A stretch of DNA of 64,000 bases from Rhodocyclaceae bacterium (GTDB lineage: Bacteria > Pseudomonadota > Gammaproteobacteria > Burkholderiales > Rhodocyclaceae): the NCBI GenBank assembly GCA_018262775.1, contig JADFDU010000009.1:1-64000 (forward strand). The letters run 5' to 3'. This document shows, one piece after another, positions 10,520-25,547 of the stretch. The notes under the pieces are model-generated. The model was not told where the DNA came from. It made no database searches and worked only from the letters and a program-made list of their open reading frames with translations. Numbering within the stretch: position 1 is the stretch's first letter; each line of letters starts with the position of its first letter. The position numbers were made by a program, and so were the translations under genes.

Positions 10520-11208
10520 GCCGTCACCTCTGCTTCGCTGTCGACGATCTGCCCGTCGCGGATATGGATAGAGGTGTCGGCCTCGGCCTGCACCTGCGGA
10601 TCGTGCGAGGAGACGACGACCGAGACGCCGCGCTCGTGCTGCAGCTGGCGCATGAGAGCGATGATGGCAGCCCCCGTTTGGCGGTCGAGATTGGCCGTGG
10701 GCTCGTCGGCCAGCACCAGGGCGGGGGAATGCACCAGGGCGCGGGCGATGGCGACGCGCTGGCGCTGGCCGCCGGAGAGTTGTCCTGGCCGGCTGTCGCC
10801 ACGCCCGGTCAGCCCGACGGCGTCGATCAGCTCGCGCACGCGCCGCCGCCGCTCGGCCGGCGCCACCTTGCCGAGCAGGAGCGGGTACTCGATGTTTTCA
10901 TAGGCGCTCAACACCGGCAGCAGGTTGAAATTCTGGAAGACGAAGCCGATGTGGCGCGCACGAAAATCCGACAGGGCGTCGTCCTTCATATCCTGCACGG
11001 CCTGGCCGGCGATGATGACTTCGCCGCGGTCGGGTCGGTCGATGCAGCCGATCAGATTGAGCAGCGTGGTCTTGCCGCTGCCCGAGGGGCCGCTGATGAC
11101 GGTGAAGCGGCCCGCCTCGATGTCGAGGCTGACCTCGTTGAGGGCGGCCACTTCCACCGCATCGAGATGATAGACTTTGCTGACATTGCGCAAACTGACC
11201 GGCTGCAT
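10516..11208 (-). CDS. ABC transporter ATP-binding protein, LolD type
   Basis: This 230-residue ATPase has Walker A GPSGSGKTT near residue 37, signature LSGGQRQRVAIARAL, Walker B LVLADEPT and the H-loop SSHD. I chose the ATG at 11208 because it gives the usual LolD/MacB N-terminus (MQPVSLRNVSKVYHL) and GGGAGT lies upstream; the longer open frame reads into non-homologous sequence. It is the first gene of the four-gene operon. It would power the FtsX-type permease at the inner membrane. Confidence 0.93.
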   Translation of the reverse strand: MQPVSLRNVSKVYHLDAVEVAALNEVSLDIEAGRFTVISGPSGSGKTTLLNLIGCIDRPDRGEVIIAGQAVQDMKDDALSDFRARHIGFVFQNFNLLPVLSAYENIEYPLLLGKVAPAERRRRVRELIDAVGLTGRGDSRPGQLSGGQRQRVAIARALVHSPALVLADEPTANLDRQTGAAIIALMRQLQHERGVSVVVSSHDPQVQAEADTSIHIRDGQIVDSEAEVTA

Positions 11209-11362
11209 AAAGACTCCCGTACAAGATGAATCAGGTGGGGAAACTGGTCGGCATCCTAGCCGACGCCAGGAATTCGCTATTGAAGGTTTCCGACACTTTA
11301 GACCGATTGCCGCTCCGGCTGCGACCGGTTTTCGACGAAACGGCATAACAAGGGTTTGAAAT

Positions 11363-13554
<2,192 letters not shown>

Positions 13555-13582
13555 AGCGCTGCGGAAAAAATCGGAGCGCCGC

Positions 13583-14418
<836 letters not shown>

Positions 14419-14422
<4 letters not shown>

Positions 14423-14709
14423 CGAAGGCCTACATCATCGCTCAGGCCACGGTGACCGACCCCGCGCAATATGAGGGCTACAAGGCCCTCGCAGGCGTCG
14501 CCGTGGCGCAATACGGCGGCAAGTACATCGTGCGCGGCGGCGCCACGCAGTTGCTCGAGGGCGACTGGGCCCCGCCGCGCCTGGTCATCCTCGAGTTCGA
14601 ATCCGGGGAACAGGCGAAACGCTTCTACGATTCGCCGGAATACCAGGCAGCGCGTCAGCAGCGCCTGGGCGCGGCACAGATGAACATGCTGGTGGTCGAA
14701 GGACTGTAG
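14419..14709 (+). CDS. DUF1330 domain protein
   Basis: This 96-residue protein covers a complete DUF1330 domain, a dimeric alpha-beta barrel fold. It opens with [20 protein letters not shown] and ends with the family's [19 protein letters not shown] segment. No catalytic activity is established for the family. It overlaps kdsA by four bases and lies 47 bases before eno, so it is cotranscribed with both. Confidence 0.88.
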
Positions 14710-14744
14710 GTCGGCCCGAACCGATCTGCATATTTATTGATTAG

Positions 14745-16043
<1,299 letters not shown>

Positions 16044-16077
16044 TGCAACGAACAGGTCCTGCGACGGATTCCACCAC

Positions 16078-16105
16078 GTCATTCCCGCGTATGCGGGAAT
16101 CCAGG
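16078..16105. repeat. Short palindromic repeat (ATTCCCGC/GCGGGAAT)
   Basis: ATTCCCGC (16081-16088) and GCGGGAAT (16093-16100) form a perfect 8-base-pair stem with loop GTAT, preceded by GTC and followed by CCAGG. It lies in the 116-base gap between eno and ftsB. Degenerate relatives are seen after pnp (about 38889-38912) and at 54312-54339. It resembles the REP-like palindromes found in many proteobacteria. Confidence 0.6.
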
Positions 16106-16159
16106 GTCTTCTTGCCGCATTGGCCTTCCGCCCTTGCGGGAGCGATGGAGGCTTAGCCG

Positions 16160-16438
16160 ATGCGCTGGCCCACACTGGTGCTGCTTGCGCTGATCGCCCT
16201 GCTGCAGTACCCGCTGTGGCTCGGCAAGGGCGGCTGGCTCAAGGTGTGGGATGTCGACCGCCAATTGACGGCCCAGCGCGAGGTGAATCAGAACCTCGAG
16301 AACCGCAACGCCGCCCTGGATGCCGAAGTGCGCGACCTGAAGAGCGGCTACGAGGCCATCGAGGAGCGCGCCCGCTACGAATTGGGCTACATCAAGCCGG
16401 ACGAAGTCTTCGTCCAGGTGCCGCAGAAGAATCCCTGA
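16160..16438 (+). CDS. ftsB: Cell division protein FtsB
   Basis: This 92-residue protein has one N-terminal transmembrane helix (residues 4-20) followed by a coiled coil of about 45 residues with leucine and asparagine spacing, and the family tail [19 protein letters not shown]. FtsB joins FtsL and FtsQ at the divisome. The location after eno is the standard one in proteobacteria. The short palindromic repeat precedes it. Confidence 0.93.
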   Translation: MRWPTLVLLALIALLQYPLWLGKGGWLKVWDVDRQLTAQREVNQNLENRNAALDAEVRDLKSGYEAIEERARYELGYIKPDEVFVQVPQKNP

Positions 16439-16471
16439 GCCCTCACCTCATGCGCACATGCGCATTCCTGG

Positions 16472-17179
16472 TTAGTTTCTACCCTTGATGGCGTAGTGCG
16501 TGCCGCCCTTGCCGTCCGGGGTGAAGACGATGGGCAGTTCGACGTCACGACCGCAGCCGCGAAAAGTCCAGGTTTCCTCCCAGTGGCCGGCCGGCTTGTT
16601 GGCCTCGTTGGCCATGCGCGGTGGGCGGGTGAGGCTGGCGCCGATGAGCTCGGCGGTCTTGCAGTCCTTGCTTCGCTTCGCCAGCTTGAGCAGGGCCGCC
16701 GCGGTGGCGCCCTTGAGGGTGTCGGCAAGGAGCAGGGCCGAGGCATTGGTGTCGCCCGGCACATGGGGTCGCAGCTCGGGTTTGTCGCCCGCCCGGGCGA
16801 TGAAGACGGCGTTGTAGGTCATGCGCTTGCCGCAGCGTTCGAAGACGAAGCGATGCTGCCAGGCGCCGGCGACGGGGTGCGGCTTGCCCTCGGGGAAATC
16901 GATGGCCTTGAGCAGGAAGAGGCCGGATGGCTGGATGTTGTAGGGGCCCTTGCAGTCCTCCTGCAGGCCGAGTTTCTTGTCCCACTGGCGGCCGGTTGCA
17001 TAGAGTTCGGCGATCTGCTCCTTGCCGTAGAGATAGGCCGAGAGCCGCGAGGGCTGCCGGGCTTCGCCAGCGGTGCTGGGTGTCGGTGCCGGCGTGGGTG
17101 CCTGTGCCGCGGCCGTCGCGGAGAAAACCGCTAGCAGCCCCAGCAGAAGAAGATATGCAGCTTGGCTTGCCGGCGTCAT
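16472..17179 (-). CDS. Secreted protein of unknown function
   Basis: This 235-residue protein starts at 17179 with MTPASQAAYLLLLGLLAVFSA and a likely signal-peptide cleavage after TAAAQA (about residue 26). An Ala/Pro/Thr-rich linker follows. The mature domain has five cysteines (in EDCKGP, FERCGK, SKDCKT and FRGCGR, among others), which could form disulfides in the periplasm. I do not recognise the family. It is convergent with ftsB and lies 14 bases after the gamma-carbonic anhydrase gene on the same strand. Confidence 0.7.
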   Translation of the reverse strand: MTPASQAAYLLLLGLLAVFSATAAAQAPTPAPTPSTAGEARQPSRLSAYLYGKEQIAELYATGRQWDKKLGLQEDCKGPYNIQPSGLFLLKAIDFPEGKPHPVAGAWQHRFVFERCGKRMTYNAVFIARAGDKPELRPHVPGDTNASALLLADTLKGATAAALLKLAKRSKDCKTAELIGASLTRPPRMANEANKPAGHWEETWTFRGCGRDVELPIVFTPDGKGGTHYAIKGRN

Positions 17180-17193
17180 GGCGCGAGTGTGGC

Positions 17194-17748
17194 TTACTGG
17201 TGCCCGCTTCTGGGTCTGGGGTACTCGGGCAGTCGCTGCAACTCCTGCTTGTAACGCTGCGCCCGCTCGGCGTACTGGGCGCAGCCAAGGCGGATCATGG
17301 CCGCCTCCTGATCGCCCAACTGGCGCACCACTTTGCCGGGCGAGCCCAGTACCAGCGAGCGGTCGGGGATGACCTTGCCCTCGGGGATGAGGGCGCCGGC
17401 GCCGATGAGGCATTCCTTGCCGATCACGGCGCCGTTGAGGACGATGGCCTGGATGCCGATGAGCGAACCTGCGCCGATGGTGCAGCCGTGCAGCATGGCC
17501 TGGTGGCCGACCAGCACGTCCTGTGTCAGGGTGAGCGGAAAGCCGGGGTCGGTGTGCAGCACGGCGCCGTCCTGCACATTGCAGTTTGGGCCGAGGGTGA
17601 TGAGTTCATTGTCGCCGCGGATGACGGCATTGAACCAGACGCTGGCGCCGTCCTCGAGCAGCACGTTGCCGATCACCGCAGCGGTATCCGCCACCCAGGC
17701 TCCGCCGCGCAGTTGCGGCTGGATGTTTGCCAAAGCGTAGAGCGCCAT
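17194..17748 (-). CDS. Gamma-carbonic anhydrase family protein
   Basis: This 184-residue protein is a left-handed beta-helix of hexapeptide repeats ending in a C-terminal helix. The three metal-ligand histidines are visible in VLHTD, LVGHQAMLHG. Relatives include YrdA, CaiE and PaaY. Some hydrate carbon dioxide and PaaY has thioesterase activity, so the exact reaction is open. The ATG at 17748 follows AGGACACC. It lies 13 bases after the GcvR-like gene and is probably in the same transcript. Confidence 0.9.
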   Translation of the reverse strand: MALYALANIQPQLRGGAWVADTAAVIGNVLLEDGASVWFNAVIRGDNELITLGPNCNVQDGAVLHTDPGFPLTLTQDVLVGHQAMLHGCTIGAGSLIGIQAIVLNGAVIGKECLIGAGALIPEGKVIPDRSLVLGSPGKVVRQLGDQEAAMIRLGCAQYAERAQRYKQELQRLPEYPRPRSGHQ

Positions 17749-17761
17749 ATCGGTGTCCTCC

Positions 17762-18283
17762 TTAAATCGTTTCGTCGAGCGTGATGTCGACCATCAGGTC
17801 GTCGGAGAGCCGTTCCAGTTCGGCCTTCAGCGCGCGCGCATCGAGCCCGCCCTCGGCGAAGAGTTCGGCCTGGGCGTGGAACAGCGTTTCCGCCGACATC
17901 GGCGCGCTGGCAGCGTGCGTCTCCAGGCTCTCGACGTTCACGGCGAAGCGCGCCAGCACCTGCGAGACCTCGCGCACGATGCCGATGCGGTCGTGGCCGA
18001 CCAGCGCGAGTTTCAGTCGCCGTCCTGTGGCGACTGACTTTTGCTGCGAGGCTTCGGCGATCACCTTGAGCGTGGCGAGTTGGCCGAGCGCGGCCCGCAG
18101 TGCATCGGCCTGCGTCGCCGGCACGCCCACCTTGACGATGCCGGCGAACTTGCCGGCGAGATGCGACATGGAGGACTCCAGCCAGTTGCCCTGATGGCTG
18201 CTGATGGCAGCGGCGAGTTCGCCGACCAGGCCGGGGCGGTCGTCACCGATGACGGTGAGGACGAGGAAAGTGTCAGTGGCCAT
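17762..18283 (-). CDS. Double-ACT protein, GcvR-like regulator
   Basis: This 173-residue protein has two ACT domains, residues about 5-80 (FLVLTVIGDDRPGLVGELA) and 91-170 (LKLALVGHDRIGIVREVS). This is the layout of GcvR, the glycine cleavage repressor partner in enterics, and it lies directly after gcvP. Glycine-responsive regulation is a reasonable inference, but no GcvA partner is in the window. The start at 18283 has a strong GGAGGAACAAA ribosome-binding site. The linker between the ACT domains (KSVATGRR) is encoded by a copy of the 24-base dispersed repeat. Confidence 0.85.
   Translation of the reverse strand: MATDTFLVLTVIGDDRPGLVGELAAAISSHQGNWLESSMSHLAGKFAGIVKVGVPATQADALRAALGQLATLKVIAEASQQKSVATGRRLKLALVGHDRIGIVREVSQVLARFAVNVESLETHAASAPMSAETLFHAQAELFAEGGLDARALKAELERLSDDLMVDITLDETI
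18019..18042 (+). repeat. 24-base dispersed repeat, copy D (in the inter-ACT linker)
   Basis: It begins GCCGTCCTG and ends CGACTGACTTTT. CAGTCGCC (18014-18021) and GGCGACTG (18029-18036) form a perfect 8-base-pair stem. The minus-strand gene reads through it as QKSVATGRR, which lies between the two ACT domains where an insertion would be harmless. Confidence 0.65.
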
Positions 18284-18297
18284 TTTGTTCCTCCGCA

Positions 18298-18390
18298 GGG
18301 CCGCCCCAAGGAGGAACAGCCAATACATGGAGCGGGCGCAGCCCGCGAACTTGCGTCACCCCCTTCCGTGGGGAGGGGGATGGGGGGAAG
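18298..18390 (+). repeat. About 95-base dispersed element, copy 1 (gcvP / GcvR-like junction)
   Basis: It runs from GGGCCGCCCCAAGGAGG through CGTCACCCCCTTCC to AGGGGGATGGGGGGAA. Close copies lie at 53784-53870 and, reversed, at 60047-60145. It is flanked by the direct repeat GAGGAACAA (minus strand). One repeat is the ribosome-binding site of the GcvR-like gene (18285-18293); the others are at the 3' end of gcvP (18398-18406, with one more at 18410-18418). The two gcvP copies give the protein its EEQLEEQ end. Confidence 0.75.
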
Positions 18391-18394
18391 GTTC

Positions 18395-21250
<2,856 letters not shown>

Positions 21251-21256
21251 TGTCGG

Positions 21257-21324
21257 GTAGGTCGGGCTTCAGCCCGACGACGTCAGTTGATTGGCGTCTG
21301 CTGTCGGGCTGAAGCCCGACCTAC
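21257..21324. repeat. Perfect 22-base inverted repeat between gcvH and gcvP
   Basis: GTAGGTCGGGCTTCAGCCCGAC (written here as two 11-base halves: GTAGGTCGGGC, TTCAGCCCGAC) at 21257-21278 is exactly complementary to 21303-21324, with 24 bases between. Each arm also carries its own small hairpin. It fills the gap between gcvH and gcvP, and its left end on the minus strand provides the TAG stop of gcvH. It resembles palindromic intergenic elements common in proteobacteria. Confidence 0.75.
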
Positions 21325-21695
21325 AGTGTGGACTGGTAGGCGGCGGCGTCGAGCAGACCGTCGAGGTCGGCAGCGTTATCCGGCTTGAGCTTGAACAGCC
21401 AGGCGGCATAGGCGTCCAGGTTGACCGATTCGGGTGCGTCGGCGGCGGCCTGGTTGACGGCGACGATCTCGCCGCTGACCGGCGCGTAAATGTCGGAGGC
21501 GGCCTTCACCGATTCCACCACGGCGCATTCCTCACCGGCCTTCACCTTGCGGCCGACCTGCGGCAATTCGAGGAAGACGATGTCGCCGAGTGCCTCCTGG
21601 GCGTGGTCGGAAATGCCGATGGTGACGAGGCCATCGTCGGCAAGGCGCGCCCATTCGTGGGACTGGGCGTATTTCAGGTCGGCGGGGATGTTCAT
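21321..21695 (-). CDS. gcvH: Glycine cleavage system H protein
   Basis: This 124-residue carrier shuttles the aminomethyl group between P, T and L proteins on a lipoyl arm. The lipoylated residue is Lys64 in ESVKAASD, and the protein is a single lipoyl domain of normal length. I chose the ATG at 21695 because AGGAG lies seven bases upstream; the ATG at 21701 is too close to that site. The stop codon is the first base triplet of the inverted repeat that separates it from gcvP. Confidence 0.96.
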   Translation of the reverse strand: MNIPADLKYAQSHEWARLADDGLVTIGISDHAQEALGDIVFLELPQVGRKVKAGEECAVVESVKAASDIYAPVSGEIVAVNQAAADAPESVNLDAYAAWLFKLKPDNAADLDGLLDAAAYQSTL

Positions 21696-21708
21696 ATTCA
21701 TTCTCCTG

Positions 21709-22791
21709 TCAAATGCCTTCAATCAAAATTTTGCCGTTGCGCACGAAGGGCGGCTTGACCACTGTCGCCTTCAGGCGCTTGTCGCGAATTTCCACCTCGA
21801 CCGTGTCGCCGGCGGCGGCGCCCGCCGGCAGGCGCGCCAGCGCGATCGAGCGGCTCAGCGTCGGCGAGAAAGTGCCGCTGGTGATTTCACCTTCGCCCTG
21901 CGCGGTATGCACTTTTTGGTGGGCGCGCAGCACACCCTTGTCGATGAGCAGCAGGCCGAGGCTTTGCCGCTCCACTCGCCGTCCTGCGAGGACTGACTTT
22001 CCGATGAAGTCGCGCGGCGCGCCGAGGTCAACCGTCCACGCCAGGCCGGCCTCCAGCGGCGAGGTTTCCTCGTCCATGTCCTGGCCGTAGAGGGCCAGGC
22101 CGGCTTCGAGGCGCAGGGTGTCGCGTGCGCCGAGGCCGGCGGGCTTGACGCCGGCGCCAAGCAGCGCGTTCCAGGTGGCTTCGGCGCGTTCGGCCGGGAT
22201 CATCAACTCGAAGCCGTCCTCGCCAGTGTAGCCCGTGCGGGCGATCAGCGCGTCGTCGAACCAGACGGCGTGGAAGGGCTTCAATCCGGCGCTGGCCGCC
22301 TCCGCGCCGGGCAGGGCGGCCCAGGTCCTGGCGCGGGCGTTCGGCCCTTGTACGGCGATCATGGCGAGGTCGCGGCGCGCAGTGACGTTGACGCCGATGC
22401 CACCGGCGTGCTGCGTGATCCAGGCGAGGTCCTTGTCGGCGGTGCCGGCGTTGACGACGATGCGGTAGAAGTCCGACCGGAAGAAATAGATGATGAGGTC
22501 GTCGATGACGCCGCCCTGCGCATTGAGCATGCAGGAATAGAGCGCGCGGCCGGGCACGGTGAGCTTGTCGACGTTATTGGCGACAAGTTTGTGCAGCAGG
22601 TCGTGAGCGCCGGCGCCTTCGAGGTCGACGGCGAGCATGTGCGAGACGTCGAACATGCCAGCATCACGGCGCACCTGGTGGTGCTCCTCGACCTGCGAAC
22701 CGTAATGCAACGGCATGTCCCAGCCGGCGAAGTCGACCAGCTTGCCGCTGAGGCGGAGATGGGTTGCGTAAAGCGGAGTTTGTTTGGCCAT
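21709..22791 (-). CDS. gcvT: Aminomethyltransferase, T protein
   Basis: This 360-residue tetrahydrofolate-dependent enzyme releases ammonia and forms methylene-tetrahydrofolate from the H-protein intermediate. It starts [20 protein letters not shown], and the frame further upstream runs into the terminator. Family motifs are [17 protein letters not shown] and the catalytic aspartate in [12 protein letters not shown]. The segment GKSVLAGRR near residue 267 is encoded by the 24-base dispersed repeat and replaces an alignment-variable stretch. It is the first gene after the riboswitch. Confidence 0.96.
   Translation of the reverse strand: MAKQTPLYATHLRLSGKLVDFAGWDMPLHYGSQVEEHHQVRRDAGMFDVSHMLAVDLEGAGAHDLLHKLVANNVDKLTVPGRALYSCMLNAQGGVIDDLIIYFFRSDFYRIVVNAGTADKDLAWITQHAGGIGVNVTARRDLAMIAVQGPNARARTWAALPGAEAASAGLKPFHAVWFDDALIARTGYTGEDGFELMIPAERAEATWNALLGAGVKPAGLGARDTLRLEAGLALYGQDMDEETSPLEAGLAWTVDLGAPRDFIGKSVLAGRRVERQSLGLLLIDKGVLRAHQKVHTAQGEGEITSGTFSPTLSRSIALARLPAGAAAGDTVEVEIRDKRLKATVVKPPFVRNGKILIEGI
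21978..22001 (+). repeat. 24-base dispersed repeat, copy E (inside gcvT)
   Basis: It begins GCCGTCCTGCG and ends AGGACTGACTTTC, with the stem GTCCT/AGGAC. The gcvT frame reads it as GKSVLAGRR, in the same frame as copy D in the GcvR-like gene (QKSVATGRR). Confidence 0.65.
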
Positions 22792-22830
22792 AGGTACTTG
22801 GGTTACGTTATTCGCGTTCTTTCGCGCAAT

Positions 22831-22862
22831 AAAAAAGGGGCGAAACATTTCGTTTCACCCCT
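22831..22862 (-). terminator. Intrinsic terminator of the glycine riboswitch
   Basis: On the minus strand AGGGGTGAAAC pairs with GTTTCGCCCCT (11 pairs, one G-U) around a 5-base loop and is followed by six T residues at 22831-22836. It lies 40 bases before gcvT. Its 5' arm begins within the AGGGG that closes the second aptamer, so ligand binding can compete with terminator formation. Confidence 0.85.
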
Positions 22863-23080
22863 CTGTCCCTTGTACCTGAGAGATTGCCGTCCTCAGTTGC
22901 CTGACTTCGACGGCGTGCCCCTTCGGTGGATGGGTGCAGAATCGCCCCATCGCTCTCCAGAATTTTCGTGCTCTCGCGCAGCCCTTTTGCCTGAGCGGTT
23001 CCGGGTGTTGCGCCTTCGGCGGCGGCCGTGATGCACATCGATGCACTCGATGTACTGTGGCCGCTCTCTCCCGCGCGAGC
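22858..23080 (-). promoter_or_regulatory. Tandem glycine riboswitch
   Basis: Two consecutive glycine aptamers precede gcvT. The first (about 23080-22970) has GGGAGAGAGCGG, GCCGAAGGCGCAA, ACCGCTCAGGCAAAAGG and a closing GCGCGAGAGC. The second (about 22966-22858) has TGGAGAGCG, CCACCGAAGGGGCA, CTCTCAGGTACAAGG and GACAGAGGGG. These are the conserved cores of the class. The terminator follows at once, which fits a switch that turns gcvTHP on when glycine is abundant. A promoter with TATAGT at 23087-23092 and TTGCCT at 23110-23115 (17-base spacer) starts the transcript about where the first aptamer begins. Confidence 0.95.
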
Positions 23081-23086
23081 GGTGCG

Positions 23087-23115
23087 ACTATAACCTGCAG
23101 CCATTTCGCAGGCAA
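23087..23115 (-). promoter_or_regulatory. Sigma-70-type promoter of the gcv operon
   Basis: On the minus strand TTGCCT (23110-23115) and TATAGT (23087-23092) are separated by 17 bases. The predicted transcript start near 23080 coincides with the first paired base of the glycine riboswitch. Confidence 0.6.
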
Positions 23116-23145
23116 GGCGTGGCCATCGGTTAAAATTCGCGTCTC

Positions 23146-24009
23146 ATGAAATCAAGTACTTCCGAATTCCACACGATCCGCGGCCTGACAAGCCATGTGC
23201 GTCTGTGGGGACCCGCGGATGCGCCGAAGCTGTTCCTGCTGCACGGCTGGATGGACTGTTCGGCTTCGTTCCAGTTTCTCGTCGATGCCCTGGCGCGCGA
23301 GTGGTGCGTCATCGCCCCCGACTGGCGCGGCTTCGGCCAGTCGGAATGGCTGCACCGCTCCTACTGGTTCCCCGACTACCTTGCCGATCTGGAGTGGCTG
23401 CTCGAGTATTACTCGCCCGACGAGGCGGTACGGCTGGTCGGCCACAGCATGGGCGGCAATGTCGTCGGCCTCTACGCCGGCGTGCGCCCGGCGCGGGTGG
23501 CGAAACTGGCGATCCTGGAAGGCTTCGGGATGCACCCGACGGATGCAGTGCAAGCGCCGGGCAGATACGTCAATTGGCTGGAGCAGGACAAGGCCGGCGC
23601 GACTCTGCGCGACTATGCCGATCTCGACGAGTTCGCAGCACGGCTGATGCGCGACAACCCGCGCCTGACGCGGCAACAGGCCGACTTCCTTGCGGCGAAT
23701 TTTTCACAGCAACAGGCCGACGGACGCTTCGGCTATGCCGCCGACCCCTGGCATCGCGTCACCAACCCCGTGCTCTATCGCTTCGAGGAGGCCAAGGCCT
23801 GCTGGCGGGCGGTGACGGCGCCCGTTTTATGGGTGGTGGCGGCGGACTCGCGCCTGTACAAGGAATTCGCAGGGCGGGCGGAGGACTACCGGGCGCGTCT
23901 GGCCAGTTTTTCGGGTTTGCGGGAAGTGGTGATGGAAGATTGCGGCCACATGCTGCATCACGACCAGCCGCAGCGGCTGGCGGTGCTGCTGGAAGAATTC
24001 CTCGGGTAA
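23146..24009 (+). CDS. Alpha/beta-fold hydrolase
   Basis: This 287-residue hydrolase has the nucleophile elbow GHSMGGN with Ser101, an oxyanion segment LLHGWMD near residue 28 and a catalytic histidine in DCGHMLHHDQP near the C-terminus. No signal peptide is seen, so it is cytoplasmic. The substrate cannot be read from the sequence; epoxide hydrolase- and esterase-type relatives share this layout. It is divergent from the gcv operon and begins 54 bases after the predicted gcv promoter on the other strand. Confidence 0.85.
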   Translation: MKSSTSEFHTIRGLTSHVRLWGPADAPKLFLLHGWMDCSASFQFLVDALAREWCVIAPDWRGFGQSEWLHRSYWFPDYLADLEWLLEYYSPDEAVRLVGHSMGGNVVGLYAGVRPARVAKLAILEGFGMHPTDAVQAPGRYVNWLEQDKAGATLRDYADLDEFAARLMRDNPRLTRQQADFLAANFSQQQADGRFGYAADPWHRVTNPVLYRFEEAKACWRAVTAPVLWVVAADSRLYKEFAGRAEDYRARLASFSGLREVVMEDCGHMLHHDQPQRLAVLLEEFLG

Positions 24010-24018
24010 GATCGTGGC

Positions 24019-24852
24019 ATGAAAGCCGATCTCCATTGTCATTCCAGCGTCTCCGACGGCCTGCTGCCGCCGGCAGAGGTCTCGCGCCGCGCCGCCGACA
24101 ACGGCGTGGAACTGCTGGCGCTGACCGACCACGATGATGTCGCCGGGTTGGCAGAGGCGCGTGCCGCCGCTGAGGCACGCGGACTGCGCTTCATCGATGG
24201 CAGCGAGATCTCGGTGTCCTGGCGCGACGACGCCAGTTTCCATATTGTCGGACTCGGCATCGATCCTGCCAACGGTGATTTGTGCGAAGGGCTGAAGTCG
24301 ATCCGAGCTGGCCGTGACGGCCGTGCCCACCGCATCGGCGCGGAACTGGAAAAGGCTGGCATCCACGGCGCCTACGAAGGCGCGGCGCGCTATGCGGAGA
24401 AGGCCTCGATCATCAGTCGTGCACACTTTGCCCGCTTCCTCGTCGAGCGCAAGATCTCCGCCGATGTGAAGAGCGTCTTCGACCATTATCTGGCCAAGGG
24501 CAAGCCCGGCTATGTGCCGCACGAGTGGGCGTCAGTCGCAGAGGCGCTGGACTGGATCGCCGGCGCCGGCGGCGTCGCCGTGCTGGCGCATCCGTTGCGC
24601 TACCGTGTCAGCCGTGATGCATTGCGCGCCTTCCTCGGCGAATTCAAGGATCGCGGCGGTCAGGGTATCGAGGTGGCCTGTGGCGCACATTCATTCGAGG
24701 AGGTGAAGGAATGCGCCCGTCTGGCGCGCCATTTTGGTCTGAAGGCCTCGGTCGCCTCGGATTTCCACGGCCCGGGCGAGAGCTATGCCGACCTCGGCAA
24801 GGTGCCGCCGCTGCCGGACGATCTGCTGCCCATCTGGCACGACCTTATTTGA
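24019..24852 (+). CDS. PHP-domain phosphoesterase (RNase AM / YciV type)
   Basis: This 277-residue protein starts with the PHP motif ADLHCHSSVSDG (His6, His8) and has LTDHDDV and a late DFHGPG motif, all metal ligands. Relatives hydrolyse 3',5'-nucleotide bisphosphates and trim RNA 5' ends. It is followed five bases later by the YciO-like gene, an arrangement also seen in other proteobacteria (yciV-yciO). Confidence 0.88.
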   Translation: MKADLHCHSSVSDGLLPPAEVSRRAADNGVELLALTDHDDVAGLAEARAAAEARGLRFIDGSEISVSWRDDASFHIVGLGIDPANGDLCEGLKSIRAGRDGRAHRIGAELEKAGIHGAYEGAARYAEKASIISRAHFARFLVERKISADVKSVFDHYLAKGKPGYVPHEWASVAEALDWIAGAGGVAVLAHPLRYRVSRDALRAFLGEFKDRGGQGIEVACGAHSFEEVKECARLARHFGLKASVASDFHGPGESYADLGKVPPLPDDLLPIWHDLI

Positions 24853-24856
24853 AGCC

Positions 24857-25483
24857 ATGGCCCAGTTCTTTTCCGTCCATCCCGAGCAGCCGCAGCCGCG
24901 GCTGATCCGTCAAGCCGTCGAAATAATCCGCGCCGGCGGCGTGGTGGCCTTCCCGACCGACGCAGCGTACTCGCTCGGCTGTCAGGTCGGCGACGCCGAG
25001 GCGGTGGCGCGTATCCGCGCCATCCGCAACGTGGACGAGCAACATCTATTCACCCTTATGTGTCGCGACCTCTCCGAGATCGCCACCTATGCACGGGTGG
25101 ACAACTCGCAGTTCCGCCTGCTCAAGGCGACGACGCCGGGCAGCTACACCTTCATTCTGGAAGGCACCAAGGAGCTGCCGCGGCGCATCCTGCACCCCAA
25201 GCGCAAGTCGATCGGCTTGCGCGTGCCATCCCACCCCGTGCCGCTGGCGTTGCTGGTGGAATTGAATGAACCCATGCTGACCTCAACCCTGATGCTGCCC
25301 GGCGATGAACTGCCGCTGAGCGATCCGGAAGACATCCGCGATCGCCTGGAGCGGCGCATTGACCTGCTTATCGAGGCCGGTCCCTGCGGGCTTGAAGCGA
25401 CCACGGTGGTCGATCTCACCGGATCGGCGCCGGCACTCGTGCGCGCTGGTCTCGGTCCACTGGAGCCGCTCGGGCTCGGCTAG
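24857..25483 (+). CDS. YciO/Sua5/YrdC-family protein (L-threonylcarbamoyladenylate synthase-like)
   Basis: This 208-residue protein is a single YrdC-like domain starting at ATG 24857. RAGGVVAFPTDAAYSLGCQ is the ATP/threonine-binding region, and KRKSIGLRVPSHP is the conserved basic motif. The length and sequence are closer to YciO than to TsaC, and YciO proteins only weakly make threonylcarbamoyl-adenylate. A role in tRNA t6A modification is therefore uncertain. Confidence 0.85.
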   Translation: MAQFFSVHPEQPQPRLIRQAVEIIRAGGVVAFPTDAAYSLGCQVGDAEAVARIRAIRNVDEQHLFTLMCRDLSEIATYARVDNSQFRLLKATTPGSYTFILEGTKELPRRILHPKRKSIGLRVPSHPVPLALLVELNEPMLTSTLMLPGDELPLSDPEDIRDRLERRIDLLIEAGPCGLEATTVVDLTGSAPALVRAGLGPLEPLGLG

Positions 25484-25547
25484 TGTCCTGGTGAATGGTG
25501 CAATGGGCCGGTCTGCTAGAATGCCCGGCTAATCAATTCATTCTGAC

